The position numbers and the translations under genes were made by a program. The notes below the pieces were generated by a model. It worked only from the letters and a program-made list of their open reading frames with translations, was not told the DNA's origin and ran no database searches. DNA of 43,567 bases from Pseudodesulfovibrio pelocollis (GTDB taxonomy: Bacteria; Desulfobacterota; Desulfovibrionia; Desulfovibrionales; Desulfovibrionaceae): contig NZ_JASTWE010000033.1 in the NCBI RefSeq assembly GCF_030282845.1, positions 1-43,567 on the forward strand, read 5' to 3'. Positions 32,672-43,228 of this stretch are shown here, piece by piece (position 1 is the first letter of the stretch; each line of letters opens with the position of its first letter).

Positions 32672-33988
32672 CTAGGGTCGGACCAGGAAGGGGTCGTAGT
32701 CGCCGGGCCAGAATTCCTGGGCGTTGGGCGAGTCGTGTGTGCCGACCATGCGGGCTCGGTCCAGGTAGTTGAGGATCATGTGCATCATCTCGTCGCCGCG
32801 CAACAGGCCCAGCGCACCGCCCGCAACGCTCACCTCGTCGTAAGCGGCCACTGCATCGCGCCGCACGCCCTCGCCCGCGAACAGGACCGGCACCGGCTCG
32901 CCCGAGTGGATGAGCGTGCCCCGGCTCGGGGTGGAGTGGTCCGAAGTCACCACCAGCAGGACATCCTCGTTGGCCAGCAGCGGGTCCACGGTCTCGCCCA
33001 GGCCCCGGTCCAGGGCCTCGATGGCCTTGACCTTGCCCCGGGGGCTCTTGGTGTGGGCGGCTCTGTCGGCAGCCTTGTGGTGGATGTGGATGAGGTCGTA
33101 GCGGTCCACACACTCGGTGGCCAGCCGCACCCGCTCGGCCAGGTCGCGGGCCGGGTCGCGGCTGTCGCGCACCTTGCGGAAATCCAGGCCCAGATAGGCG
33201 GCCAGGCCCTTGTACATGAAGCCGCTGGCCATGGACAGGGCGCGCAGCCCGTAGCGGTCGCGCATCGTGACGCGGGAGGTGAGCCTGCCTGCGCGCTGGG
33301 TGACCAGCCCGTTGATGGGCGGCAGGGTCTGGCGCACCCGTTGTTTGTTCTGCGACAGCTCGCACAGCCGGGCGTAGGCCCAGCGCAGGTATTCGGCCAG
33401 GGCCCCGGCCGTGCGCACCGCGGCAGGGTCGTCGGCGTGGGAGGCCAGGGGCCGCACGGCCGCGACGAACCGGCCGTCGGCCATGGGGTTGCAGTCGGTG
33501 ATGTAGGGCGAAACATCGCCGCGCATGGTCAGCACGCTGGACATGCCGCCGGTGCGGTGCAGGTCGATGGCGATGCCGTCGCGCGAATAATTGGCCACGG
33601 CCGCGTGAAAGGCGTCGATCTCGTCCGGCGTGCCGCAGATGCGGTCGTGCTTGACGATGAGATGGCCCTCCAGGGATTCGAGCACGCAGGTGAAATAGGC
33701 GAGCATGGCGATGATGTCGTCGTCCAGGTCCACCCCGGCTCCCAGCGCCTCCAGCGGTCCGCGCCCGGGAAACTCCTCCCTGGGTGAGCCGAACATGGCA
33801 AAGTGGGCGTCCTCGCTGGGCATGGGGCGGCCCAGTTTGCCCGCGTGGTACAGCCCGGTGCTGCCCAGGGCTGCGAGGCGGTCCAGGGTCGGGGTTTCGG
33901 CCGCCTGCAAGGGGGTCTGGTGGCCGAGTTCTCCATGGGCCCGGTCGCCCAGGCCGTCAAGCACGATCATGACACAGGTCTTTGGCAC
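32672..33988 (-). CDS. cofactor-independent phosphoglycerate mutase-like (aPGAM) alkaline phosphatase superfamily protein
   Basis: 438 residues. It opens with a metal-binding VMIVLDGLGDR (D11), has the nucleophile-region MPSEDAHFAMFG (S58) and C-terminal VTSDHSTPS (metal-binding Asp/His), the layout of archaeal-type 2,3-bisphosphoglycerate-independent phosphoglycerate mutase. Such enzymes isomerise 3- and 2-phosphoglycerate in glycolysis and need two metal ions. Some family members act on other phosphates, so the substrate is inferred. The start is GTG 33988 with GGAGAG upstream. It is read toward the converging rhomboid gene. Confidence 0.85.
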   Translation of the reverse strand: MPKTCVMIVLDGLGDRAHGELGHQTPLQAAETPTLDRLAALGSTGLYHAGKLGRPMPSEDAHFAMFGSPREEFPGRGPLEALGAGVDLDDDIIAMLAYFTCVLESLEGHLIVKHDRICGTPDEIDAFHAAVANYSRDGIAIDLHRTGGMSSVLTMRGDVSPYITDCNPMADGRFVAAVRPLASHADDPAAVRTAGALAEYLRWAYARLCELSQNKQRVRQTLPPINGLVTQRAGRLTSRVTMRDRYGLRALSMASGFMYKGLAAYLGLDFRKVRDSRDPARDLAERVRLATECVDRYDLIHIHHKAADRAAHTKSPRGKVKAIEALDRGLGETVDPLLANEDVLLVVTSDHSTPSRGTLIHSGEPVPVLFAGEGVRRDAVAAYDEVSVAGGALGLLRGDEMMHMILNYLDRARMVGTHDSPNAQEFWPGDYDPFLVRP

Positions 33989-34047
33989 GGTCTCTCCGAA
34001 TGGATGTGGTTGGTTCGCGTGTAGGCTGTCGTGTGCCGGGCCTTGGG

Positions 34048-34605
34048 CTATCTGGGCGGGATCAGGTAGGAGGTCACCTTGCGCACGCCCTGAACACCCC
34101 GGGCGATGCGCACCGCCAGTTGGGCATCCTTCTCGCTGCGCACCATGCCGACCATGACCACCTCGCCGTTCATGGTCTCGGTTTCGATCTGGGTGGAACT
34201 CAGCGCCTTTTCCGCGATCAGGGCGGCGCGCACCCTGGCCGCGATCTCCAGGTCGGCGCTCATGGTGTCGGTCTCGTTCACCAGGTGGGTGTAGACTTGG
34301 GAGACACCCTCGGTCCCTTTGGCGGTTTCCACCGCAAAGTCGCGGAAGTCCCGATCATCAATGGCTCCCACCAGGTAGACGTGGCGCAGGAAGCAATAGA
34401 CGTGTATCTTGAGAGCCATCTTCGCGTCGCGGTCGGCCATGGCGCCCTTGATGGTCAGGGATATCTTCTTGTCCGCAGCCTGATCGCCGACGCTGCGCTC
34501 GTCTCGGGCGCTGCCGTAGATGGCCCCCCACGGGGTCCAGGCGACGCAGGCCAGGGCCAGGGTGATGAGCAGGACGCAGGGGATGGCTTTGGAGGCGTGT
34601 GTCAT
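34048..34605 (-). CDS. secreted dual-BON-domain protein
   Basis: 185 residues. A signal peptide (hydrophobic core about 9-22) is followed by two BON domains, roughly 48-110 and 115-183, each ending in the glycine-hydrophobic pattern of the fold. It is the second such protein in the window. A Cys at the end of the hydrophobic core (LALAC) is a poor lipobox, so it may be periplasmic rather than lipidated. BON domains bind phospholipid membranes; DolP-like roles in outer-membrane integrity are plausible. AAAGGA precedes ATG 34605. It is divergent from cbpA across a 149-base AT-rich spacer. Confidence 0.82.
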   Translation of the reverse strand: MTHASKAIPCVLLITLALACVAWTPWGAIYGSARDERSVGDQAADKKISLTIKGAMADRDAKMALKIHVYCFLRHVYLVGAIDDRDFRDFAVETAKGTEGVSQVYTHLVNETDTMSADLEIAARVRAALIAEKALSSTQIETETMNGEVVMVGMVRSEKDAQLAVRIARGVQGVRKVTSYLIPPR

Positions 34606-34673
34606 CGGACTGTTCCTTTGTCGGCTGTGGAAAAGATTGTGGAAAAAATGTCGGGTCAGGACCGGTTCCTTTC

Positions 34674-34706
34674 TTGACACGTTTTGAAAGCATATTACCT
34701 TACAAT
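34674..34706 (+). promoter_or_regulatory. promoter-like elements upstream of cbpA
   Basis: TTGACA at 34674-34679 is a perfect -35 box and TACAAT at 34701-34706 a 5/6 -10 box. The 21-base spacing is too long for a standard sigma-70 promoter. The stretch 34670-34730 is strongly AT-rich. I could not fit a clear heat-shock sigma-32 or CIRCE element, which would have been expected for a chaperone operon. Confidence 0.3.
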
Positions 34707-34754
34707 CCTGATTCAATAAAATGTTTTTTGACCAAGCAGAGGAATCTTTGCCCC

Positions 34755-35711
34755 ATGGAATACAAAGACTATTACAAGTTGCTTGGCGTGTCCCGGACCG
34801 CGACCAAGGATGAGATCGGCAAGGCCTTCAAGAAGCTGGCCCGCAAGTATCACCCCGATCTCAATCCCAACGACGCCGCGGCCGAGGGCCGGTTCAAGGA
34901 GATCAACGAGGCCTACGAGGTGCTCAAAGACGAGAAGAAGCGCAAGCTCTACGACCAGTTCGGCTCGGACTGGGAGCACGGGCAGAACTTCCAGCCCCCG
35001 CCGGGCTACGAGAACGTCAACTTCGAGGGTGCGGGCTTCTCGGACTTCTTCGAGACCATCTTCGGCGGGGGTGGCGGGAGCTTTCGCGGCGGCTTCCAGC
35101 AGGGCGGTTTCTCCCAGGGGTTCGGCGGCTCAGGCTTCCATTCGCGCCCCAGGCGCGGCAGCGATTCCGAGGCCGTGTACGAACTGACCCTGGAGGAGGC
35201 TTACCAGGGCGGCACCAAGTCCATCACCCTGCAGGAGCAGGTGGCCGGGCCGGACGGCATCCCGCGCATGACCACCAAGACCCTGGAGGTCAAGGTGCCC
35301 GCCGGGGTCAAGGACGGCCAGAAGATCAGGCTGGCGGGCCAGGGCAACCCCGGCCTGAGCGGCGGGACCAGGGGCGATCTGTACCTGCGCATCAGGCTCA
35401 TGCCGCACCACCTCTACAAGGTCAAGGACAACGACATCGTCCTCGACCTGCCCCTGGCCCCGTGGGAGGCCGTGCTCGGGGCCACGGTACGCATCCCCAC
35501 CCTGGACGGTCCGGTGGAGATGAAGATTCCGCCGGGCATCGGCTCGGGCAAGAAGCTGCGCATCAAGGGGCGCGGGCTGGGCAGCGGCGCGCGGCGCGGC
35601 GACCAGTACGTGCGCATCATGATCCAGTCGCCCGACAGGCTCTCGGGCGATGAGCGGCGACTGTGGGAGGAACTCAAGGAGGCTTCGTCCTTCACACCCA
35701 GGAATTTCTAG
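34755..35711 (+). CDS. cbpA: DnaJ-family co-chaperone CbpA
   Basis: 318 residues. An N-terminal J-domain with the HPD triad at 33-35 stimulates DnaK ATPase. A Gly/Phe-rich linker (about 75-135) follows, then the two C-terminal substrate-binding beta domains directly, with no Cys-rich zinc domain. That is the CbpA (class B) layout, not DnaJ. LPLAPWEAVLGATVRIPTL and the GSGKKLRIKGRGL block are typical. AGAGGA lies rather far (12 bases) before the ATG. cbpM starts 12 bases after the stop codon, and clpB lies further downstream. Confidence 0.94.
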   Translation: MEYKDYYKLLGVSRTATKDEIGKAFKKLARKYHPDLNPNDAAAEGRFKEINEAYEVLKDEKKRKLYDQFGSDWEHGQNFQPPPGYENVNFEGAGFSDFFETIFGGGGGSFRGGFQQGGFSQGFGGSGFHSRPRRGSDSEAVYELTLEEAYQGGTKSITLQEQVAGPDGIPRMTTKTLEVKVPAGVKDGQKIRLAGQGNPGLSGGTRGDLYLRIRLMPHHLYKVKDNDIVLDLPLAPWEAVLGATVRIPTLDGPVEMKIPPGIGSGKKLRIKGRGLGSGARRGDQYVRIMIQSPDRLSGDERRLWEELKEASSFTPRNF

Positions 35712-35723
35712 AGGATATCGACC

Positions 35724-36059
35724 ATGACCACCAAACGACTGGAACAGATCATGATGCGGCTGCCCGGCCTGAACCTGCCGGAGCGAAGCGAATACGTGGC
35801 CTGGGCGCAACTGGTGGAGTTGACCAGCATCGAACCGGCCCAGGTGGCGGAGCTGGTGGACCTCGGCTGGATCACCCCGGCCAGGACCGGGGCGGCGGAG
35901 TATCTCTTCCGGCTGCGCGATGTCTACCGCATCCACAAGCTGATGCGGCTGGTCAAGGACCTCGACATCTCCTTTGACGGCGGGTCCATCATCGTGGACC
36001 TGCTGGAGCGCATCGAGGAACTGGAAAAGGAAATAGAGGAACTCAGGCGGCTTGTCTGA
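35724..36059 (+). CDS. cbpM: CbpM-like chaperone modulator
   Basis: 111 residues with a MerR-like helix-turn-helix in the middle (VELVDLGWITPAR, then YLFRLRDVYRIHKLMRL) and a C-terminal coiled coil rich in Glu/Leu. CbpM binds the J-domain of CbpA and inhibits it. The pairing with cbpA, 12 bases apart, supports the call strongly, since such small proteins are otherwise easily confused with MerR-type regulators. Confidence 0.88.
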   Translation: MTTKRLEQIMMRLPGLNLPERSEYVAWAQLVELTSIEPAQVAELVDLGWITPARTGAAEYLFRLRDVYRIHKLMRLVKDLDISFDGGSIIVDLLERIEELEKEIEELRRLV

Positions 36060-36060
36060 T

Positions 36061-36098
36061 CCATCGGGCAGGGCCGGGCAGGGCCGGGCCATCGGGCA
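36061..36098. repeat. short GC-rich tandem repeat before clpB
   Basis: A ten-base unit, GGGCAGGGCC, is repeated two and a half times at 36066-36090. It is flanked by two copies of CCATCGGGCA (36061-36070 and 36089-36098). It lies in the 117-base gap between cbpM and clpB and probably reflects replication slippage; I see no regulatory motif in it. Confidence 0.6.
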
Positions 36099-36176
36099 TG
36101 ACCAGCCCGCCCGGGCACGATGTTTCGCTCCGTTGAGCCAGTCGCCACTTGAACAGGTGAACAAGGAGGACCACGC

Positions 36177-38774
<2,598 letters not shown>

Positions 38775-38803
38775 CGTTTCAAAATCTTGGGGCGTATCAG
38801 AAA

Positions 38804-38837
38804 GGCACCCTGTCGCGATGACAGGGTGTCTTATTTT
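38804..38837 (+). terminator. rho-independent terminator of clpB
   Basis: A nine-base perfect stem, CACCCTGTC/GACAGGGTG (38806-38814 with 38820-38828), extended by two more pairs, is followed by TTATTTT. It lies 30 bases after the stop codon and only 15 bases before the next gene start, so that gene needs its own or read-through transcription. Confidence 0.85.
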
Positions 38838-38851
38838 CAAGGATACCGCTG

Positions 38852-40030
38852 ATGCCGAACCTGCTCCTGCTTTCCATGCTCGCCGCCTTTCCGGCCCTTT
38901 CCACGGACATGTATCTGCCCGCACTGCCCACGCTACAGGTGCTGTGGGGCATCTCGGTGGTGGAGGCCAACATGTCGCTGGTGGTCTTCTTCATGGCCTT
39001 CAGCGTGTTCCTGCTGGTGCACGGTCCCCTCTCGGACCGCTTCGGCCGCCGCCCGGTGCTCCTTGGGGGCATCACGCTCTTCATCGTGGGCTGCGGCCTG
39101 TGCGCCGTGGCCGATTCCATCACCATGCTCGTGGTGGCCCGGGTGGTCCAGGCCGCCGGGGCCGCAGCCGCCTCGGCCCTTTCGCTTGCCCTGTCCAAGG
39201 ACCTGTACGAGGGGCCCATGCGTCAGAAAATCCTGGGCTATATCGGGGTCATCCTGGCTGTGTGCCCCATGCTCGCGCCCTTTCTGGGCGGGCTGATGCT
39301 CCAGGTGGCGTCGTGGCGGTGGATCTTCGCCTGCCAGGGGGTGCTGGCCCTGGTGGCGCTTTATGGCGCGGCGCGCCTCAAGGAGCCGCTGACCGAGTTC
39401 ACCAGCGGCGGTTTCCTGGCCGTCATGGGCCGCTACCGCATGGTCCTTGGCAACGGCCGGTTCATGGCCCTGACCCTGGCCTTCTCGATCATGGTCCTGC
39501 CCCATTTCGCCTTCATCGGCGGCTCGCCGGACATCTACATCACCGGATTCGGCGTGTCCGAGCACGCCTTTGGCACCTATTTCGCCGTCAATGCCCTGGG
39601 GATCATGCTCGGTTCCTTTGCCTGCACCCGGCTGACCGTGTCCGTCAGCTCGGTGCGCGTCCTGTTCGTCTCGCTCTTCGGGGTGCTGATCGCCGGGGCG
39701 GCCCTGGCCGTGTTCGGCGCGCCCTCGCCCGTCACCATGGCCGCGCTCATGTTCTGCATCACCTTCTCCATCGGCGTGTCTCGGCCCATCAGCAACAACA
39801 TGTGCCTTGAGCAAGTGCAAACCGACATCGGCGCGGCCTCGTCCATCCTGACCTTCATGATCTTCTTCGTCGGAGCCGGGTCCATGGCCCTCATCGGGCT
39901 CGACTGGCCCTCCAAGCCCGCCTTTGTCGGCCAGCTCGCGGTCATCGGCGCCCTGGTGCCCCTGACCATCCTCTGGGTCATGCTCCGGTTTTTTGGACGG
40001 CGGCCGGAGCGGGCGGGGTTAGGCGAATGA
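38852..40030 (+). CDS. Bcr/CflA-family multidrug efflux MFS transporter
   Basis: 392 residues with 12 membrane segments, no signal peptide. The N-terminal STDMYLPALPTL is the Bcr/CflA mark, and GPLSDRFGRRP (58-68) is MFS motif A. It exports drugs or small metabolites (bicyclomycin, sulfonamide and cysteine in known members) by proton antiport; the substrate is unknown. AAGGA lies before ATG 38852. Its stop codon overlaps the start of the next gene by four bases (ATGA), which links it to a small secreted protein. Confidence 0.93.
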   Translation: MPNLLLLSMLAAFPALSTDMYLPALPTLQVLWGISVVEANMSLVVFFMAFSVFLLVHGPLSDRFGRRPVLLGGITLFIVGCGLCAVADSITMLVVARVVQAAGAAAASALSLALSKDLYEGPMRQKILGYIGVILAVCPMLAPFLGGLMLQVASWRWIFACQGVLALVALYGAARLKEPLTEFTSGGFLAVMGRYRMVLGNGRFMALTLAFSIMVLPHFAFIGGSPDIYITGFGVSEHAFGTYFAVNALGIMLGSFACTRLTVSVSSVRVLFVSLFGVLIAGAALAVFGAPSPVTMAALMFCITFSIGVSRPISNNMCLEQVQTDIGAASSILTFMIFFVGAGSMALIGLDWPSKPAFVGQLAVIGALVPLTILWVMLRFFGRRPERAGLGE

Positions 40031-40419
40031 AGGGGATGCTCCTGATGGCTGCAATGATCCTTATGTGGTTGCTGACCCCAGCCAAAGTCACGTGGGCATG
40101 TGAAGCGAATGTGCCGTGCGAAAGCGTGGTGGCGATTGACGTGGGCAAAGGGAGGCGGCATTTGCCCGGGGGAAAAACAGAAACGCTGTATGTCGCAAGC
40201 GTGGTGGTGGATGCGACAAAGAGCGATTTGAAGGAAGTCCTTGCCGACTGTCCTCGTGACACAATTCTGATACATATTGAAGCCATAGCTCTCGAACTCC
40301 CCAAAGTTGCCATTTCCACAGGTGGAGACTGGTTTGCGATTGAGCGGGCAACACCGACAGAGGCTCTGGATGCGGCAATGAGCCTGTGTCCCGAAAAAGT
40401 CACATCGCATATCCCGTGA
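40027..40419 (+). CDS. small secreted protein of unknown function
   Basis: 130 residues with an N-terminal signal peptide (hydrophobic core about 4-17, likely cleaved after WAC or nearby). The mature part has four Cys (one close to the cleavage site, then CES, ADC and SLC), suggesting disulfides. No family recognised. Its start overlaps the MFS stop codon (ATGA). It is noticeably less GC-rich than its neighbours, a hint of recent arrival. An adjacent secreted protein follows. Confidence 0.7.
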   Translation: MKGMLLMAAMILMWLLTPAKVTWACEANVPCESVVAIDVGKGRRHLPGGKTETLYVASVVVDATKSDLKEVLADCPRDTILIHIEAIALELPKVAISTGGDWFAIERATPTEALDAAMSLCPEKVTSHIP

Positions 40420-40442
40420 AGCGGGGCAGAGCCTTGAGGATC

Positions 40443-40883
40443 ATGCACACAGGCACCCTGCCAAAGCTCTTTCTCCTCCTGGCCCTGGCTGCGGGATTTC
40501 CCGGTCTGGCGCAGGCAGACGAACCTGCGCCGTTCATCCTTGCCTGTGACCGGGTGGAGTCGATCCTGGTGGAGCTTTTTCCGGACATGGATGACCTTGA
40601 TTCGGAAAACCAGCGATGGGACATCGGCTGTCAGGTTCAGTTGACCTTTGCGGCCGCTGTTTCCTTCGAGGAGCATCGGCGCAGGCATGCTTCCCGGTGG
40701 CTGCCGATCCACGCAGATGGCCTGCTCATCACGATGTATGACGGCAATGTCCGCGCCATCCCGCAGACCTTCTTCTTTACCGAGCAGACCTGGGAGCAAG
40801 CGCGGCGCAAGCTCATGGCCATCTGCGCGGACAAGATTCCGCCCATCCCCAGGCGGGTGCTGGAGCACCGGCCTCGGGAGTAG
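40443..40883 (+). CDS. secreted protein of unknown function
   Basis: 146 residues. A signal peptide (core about 8-24, probable AQA cleavage) leads into a small domain with three Cys residues and an FFFTEQTWEQARRKLM helix near the C-terminus. No family recognised. The ATG at 40443 is chosen over an upstream in-frame ATG (40386) that overlaps the preceding gene, because the signal peptide begins here and GAGG sits upstream. It starts 23 bases after the previous gene on the same strand, so the two are probably transcribed together. Confidence 0.68.
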   Translation: MHTGTLPKLFLLLALAAGFPGLAQADEPAPFILACDRVESILVELFPDMDDLDSENQRWDIGCQVQLTFAAAVSFEEHRRRHASRWLPIHADGLLITMYDGNVRAIPQTFFFTEQTWEQARRKLMAICADKIPPIPRRVLEHRPRE

Positions 40884-40910
40884 CCGCGCCGCAGAAGCGC
40901 CGGGCGGCCC

Positions 40911-41891
40911 TCAGCCCAGTCCCAGCAGCTCGACCAGAAATCGGCGGGTGCGCGTTTCCGACCAATAGGCGTTGCCTGGGGCCACAAAGCCCACGTGGCC
41001 GCCGTAGCGGGGCATCTCCAGCAGCAGGGACGGATTGCGCCGGGCCTGGGCCACGGGCAGGCAGCGGCTGGTCAGGAAGGGATCGTTGCGGGCGTTGACC
41101 AGCAGGGCGGGCACGCGCACGTCGTCGAGGACGCGGGCGCAGCTTGACCGGGCGTAGTAGTCCTCGGCATCGGAAAAGCCGTTGATGGGCGCGGTGTAGC
41201 GGTCGTCGAAGCGGCGCAGGGAGTCGATGCCCCTGAGCCGCGACGCGTCGTAGATGTCGGGAAACTCCACCGCCTTGGCCCGCACCTTGGCCCGCAGGCC
41301 GCGCATGAAGTATTCCAGATAGATGCCCAGGGCGGCCCGGCTGATGACCCGCTCGGCCGACGAGAGATCGCACGGCACCGAGAAGACGGCTGCGCCCCTG
41401 ACCTGGGGCGGCACCCGGTCCGGGGCCTCGCCCAGATACTTGAGAATCTGGTTGCCGCCCATACTGAAGCCGATGAGCACCACCTCGTCGTACTGGCCGG
41501 TGCCCAGGCTGTGGGCGATCACCGTGTGCAGGTCGCCTGTCTCGCCCGAGTGATAGAGCCGGGGCAGCCGGTTTGGCTCAAGGCCGCACCCGCGCTGGGT
41601 CCAGCAGGCCGCGTCCAGGCCCAGGTCCGTGACCATGGCCGCCATGCCCAGCACGTACTTTCGGCGCGAGCTGCCCTCCAGCCCGTGACTGATGACAGCC
41701 AGCCTGCGCGTGGACCCGATGCGGCTCGGGTGAAAATCCACATCCAGAAAATCCCCGTCCGGGGTCTCGATGCGCTCGGGCCGAGGCGAGCAGGCCGGGA
41801 TGCGGCGCATGAGCGGCGGGTAGAGGGTGGCCAGGTTGCCGCTGCGAAAGGGGAGCGGGGGGCGGTAGTCAGGCGTGGGTAAAACAGGCAT
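40911..41891 (-). CDS. YheT-family alpha/beta hydrolase
   Basis: 326 residues. The alpha/beta hydrolase fold is clear: oxyanion-region SHGLEGSS (68-75), nucleophile elbow GFSMGG (S143), the acid in NARNDPF and the catalytic His in YGGHVGF near the C-terminus. YheT/ABHD1-3-type enzymes are esterases or lipases of poorly defined substrate. The N-terminal PPLPFRSGNLATLYPPLMRR segment is the usual start of the family. ATG 41891 fits this homology but has no good ribosome-binding site. It converges on the two secreted protein genes. Confidence 0.88.
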   Translation of the reverse strand: MPVLPTPDYRPPLPFRSGNLATLYPPLMRRIPACSPRPERIETPDGDFLDVDFHPSRIGSTRRLAVISHGLEGSSRRKYVLGMAAMVTDLGLDAACWTQRGCGLEPNRLPRLYHSGETGDLHTVIAHSLGTGQYDEVVLIGFSMGGNQILKYLGEAPDRVPPQVRGAAVFSVPCDLSSAERVISRAALGIYLEYFMRGLRAKVRAKAVEFPDIYDASRLRGIDSLRRFDDRYTAPINGFSDAEDYYARSSCARVLDDVRVPALLVNARNDPFLTSRCLPVAQARRNPSLLLEMPRYGGHVGFVAPGNAYWSETRTRRFLVELLGLG

Positions 41892-42016
41892 TTGAGAGAG
41901 GTACGTCCGAACCAGCCGGTTGTCAAAATCCGAGTGGCCGGGCAGAGTGTGTGGAACAGGGACGGCACGGGCCGCCCCGCAAGCCCCGGCAAGTATTCGC
42001 AAGCCAAGGAGTCTGT

Positions 42017-43222
42017 GTGCCGCTTTTCGACGCCGTTGATCTGGAGAACTATGCCGAGGTCATGGTCTGGGCGCTGGCGCAGACCCGGACCGCGCCCCTG
42101 CGCAATGGCGATGTGGTCCTCATCCGCTACGACATCCCGGGGCTGGCCCTGGCCGAGGCCGTGTACTCGCGGCTCATGGACGCCCACTTCATGCCCGTGC
42201 CCGTGGCCATGCCCACGCCCTACATGGAGATGGAGCGCTATCTCAACTCCAGCTTCGGCCAGCTTGTCTTCCAGCAGCCGGGCGTGGCCGAGCTCTATTC
42301 CCGGGCCGCCGGGGCCATCAACATCCTGGCCCCCGAAGACCTGACCCACCTCCAGACCGTGGACCCGCGCACCATTGCCGAGGCCCGCAAGGCCGACGGC
42401 CCCAATCGGCGCATCCTGGAGCGGCGCAGGCTCGCGGGCACCCTGGGCTGGACCACCTGTCTCTATCCCACCCAGGCCCTGGCCGAGGCATCGGGCATGG
42501 CCCTTGAGGAATACGCCCATGCCGTGCTGCGCGCCTGCTGGCTGAACATGCCCGACCCGGTGCGCGAGTGGCGGCGGCTGCATCGCGAGGTCAGTGAGAT
42601 TTGCGCATGGCTCGATGGGCTGGGCATCGCCCGATTGCACGTGGAGTCCGCAGACGTGGACCTGACCGTGCCAATGGGCGAGAACCGCCGCTTCGTGGGC
42701 GTGAGCGGGGCCAATATCCCCGGCTACGAGATATACTTTGCGCCCGATGCGCGCGGCGTGTCCGGCACCTATTATGCGGACCAGCCCACCCTGCGCTACG
42801 GCCATCTGGTCATGGGCGCGGCCCTCGAATTCACCGACGGCGTGGCCGCCAGGGTCGAGGCCGGGCGCGGCCAGGTCTTCCTGCAAAATCAGATGTATTC
42901 GGATTCCGGCGCGCGCCGGGTGGGCGAGTTCTCCCTGACCGACAAGCGCTTCTCCCGCGTGGACCGCTTCATGGCCCACACCCTGCTCGACGAGAACTTC
43001 GGCGGCCCAAGCGGCAACTGCCACCTCGCCCTGGGCGGCTCGGTCCTCGAAAGCTTCACCGGCCCCCCCGAGCTGCTCACCCCGGAGCTGGCCGCGACCC
43101 TCGGCTTCAACGCCTCGGACATGCATTGGGACCTGGTCAACACCCAACCCAAACGGGTCACGGCCATCTTGAGGACCGGCGAGCCGAAGCTGATTTATGA
43201 GGGCGGGGAGTTTCGGGTCTGA
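42017..43222 (+). CDS. M29-family metalloaminopeptidase (thermophilic aminopeptidase type)
   Basis: 401 residues, cytoplasmic. The expected metal ligands can be followed: E238 in PGYEIYF, E304 in VGEFS, H336 in CHLALG and the HWD pair H370/D372. The first two have the family's 66-residue spacing. M29 enzymes use two metal ions, usually Co or Zn, to remove N-terminal residues from peptides. The start is GTG 42017 with AAGGAG at 42006-42011; the resulting N-terminus fits the family better than upstream ATGs. It converges on the TPR gene, six bases from its stop codon. Confidence 0.88.
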   Translation: MPLFDAVDLENYAEVMVWALAQTRTAPLRNGDVVLIRYDIPGLALAEAVYSRLMDAHFMPVPVAMPTPYMEMERYLNSSFGQLVFQQPGVAELYSRAAGAINILAPEDLTHLQTVDPRTIAEARKADGPNRRILERRRLAGTLGWTTCLYPTQALAEASGMALEEYAHAVLRACWLNMPDPVREWRRLHREVSEICAWLDGLGIARLHVESADVDLTVPMGENRRFVGVSGANIPGYEIYFAPDARGVSGTYYADQPTLRYGHLVMGAALEFTDGVAARVEAGRGQVFLQNQMYSDSGARRVGEFSLTDKRFSRVDRFMAHTLLDENFGGPSGNCHLALGGSVLESFTGPPELLTPELAATLGFNASDMHWDLVNTQPKRVTAILRTGEPKLIYEGGEFRV

Positions 43223-43228
43223 ACCGAC

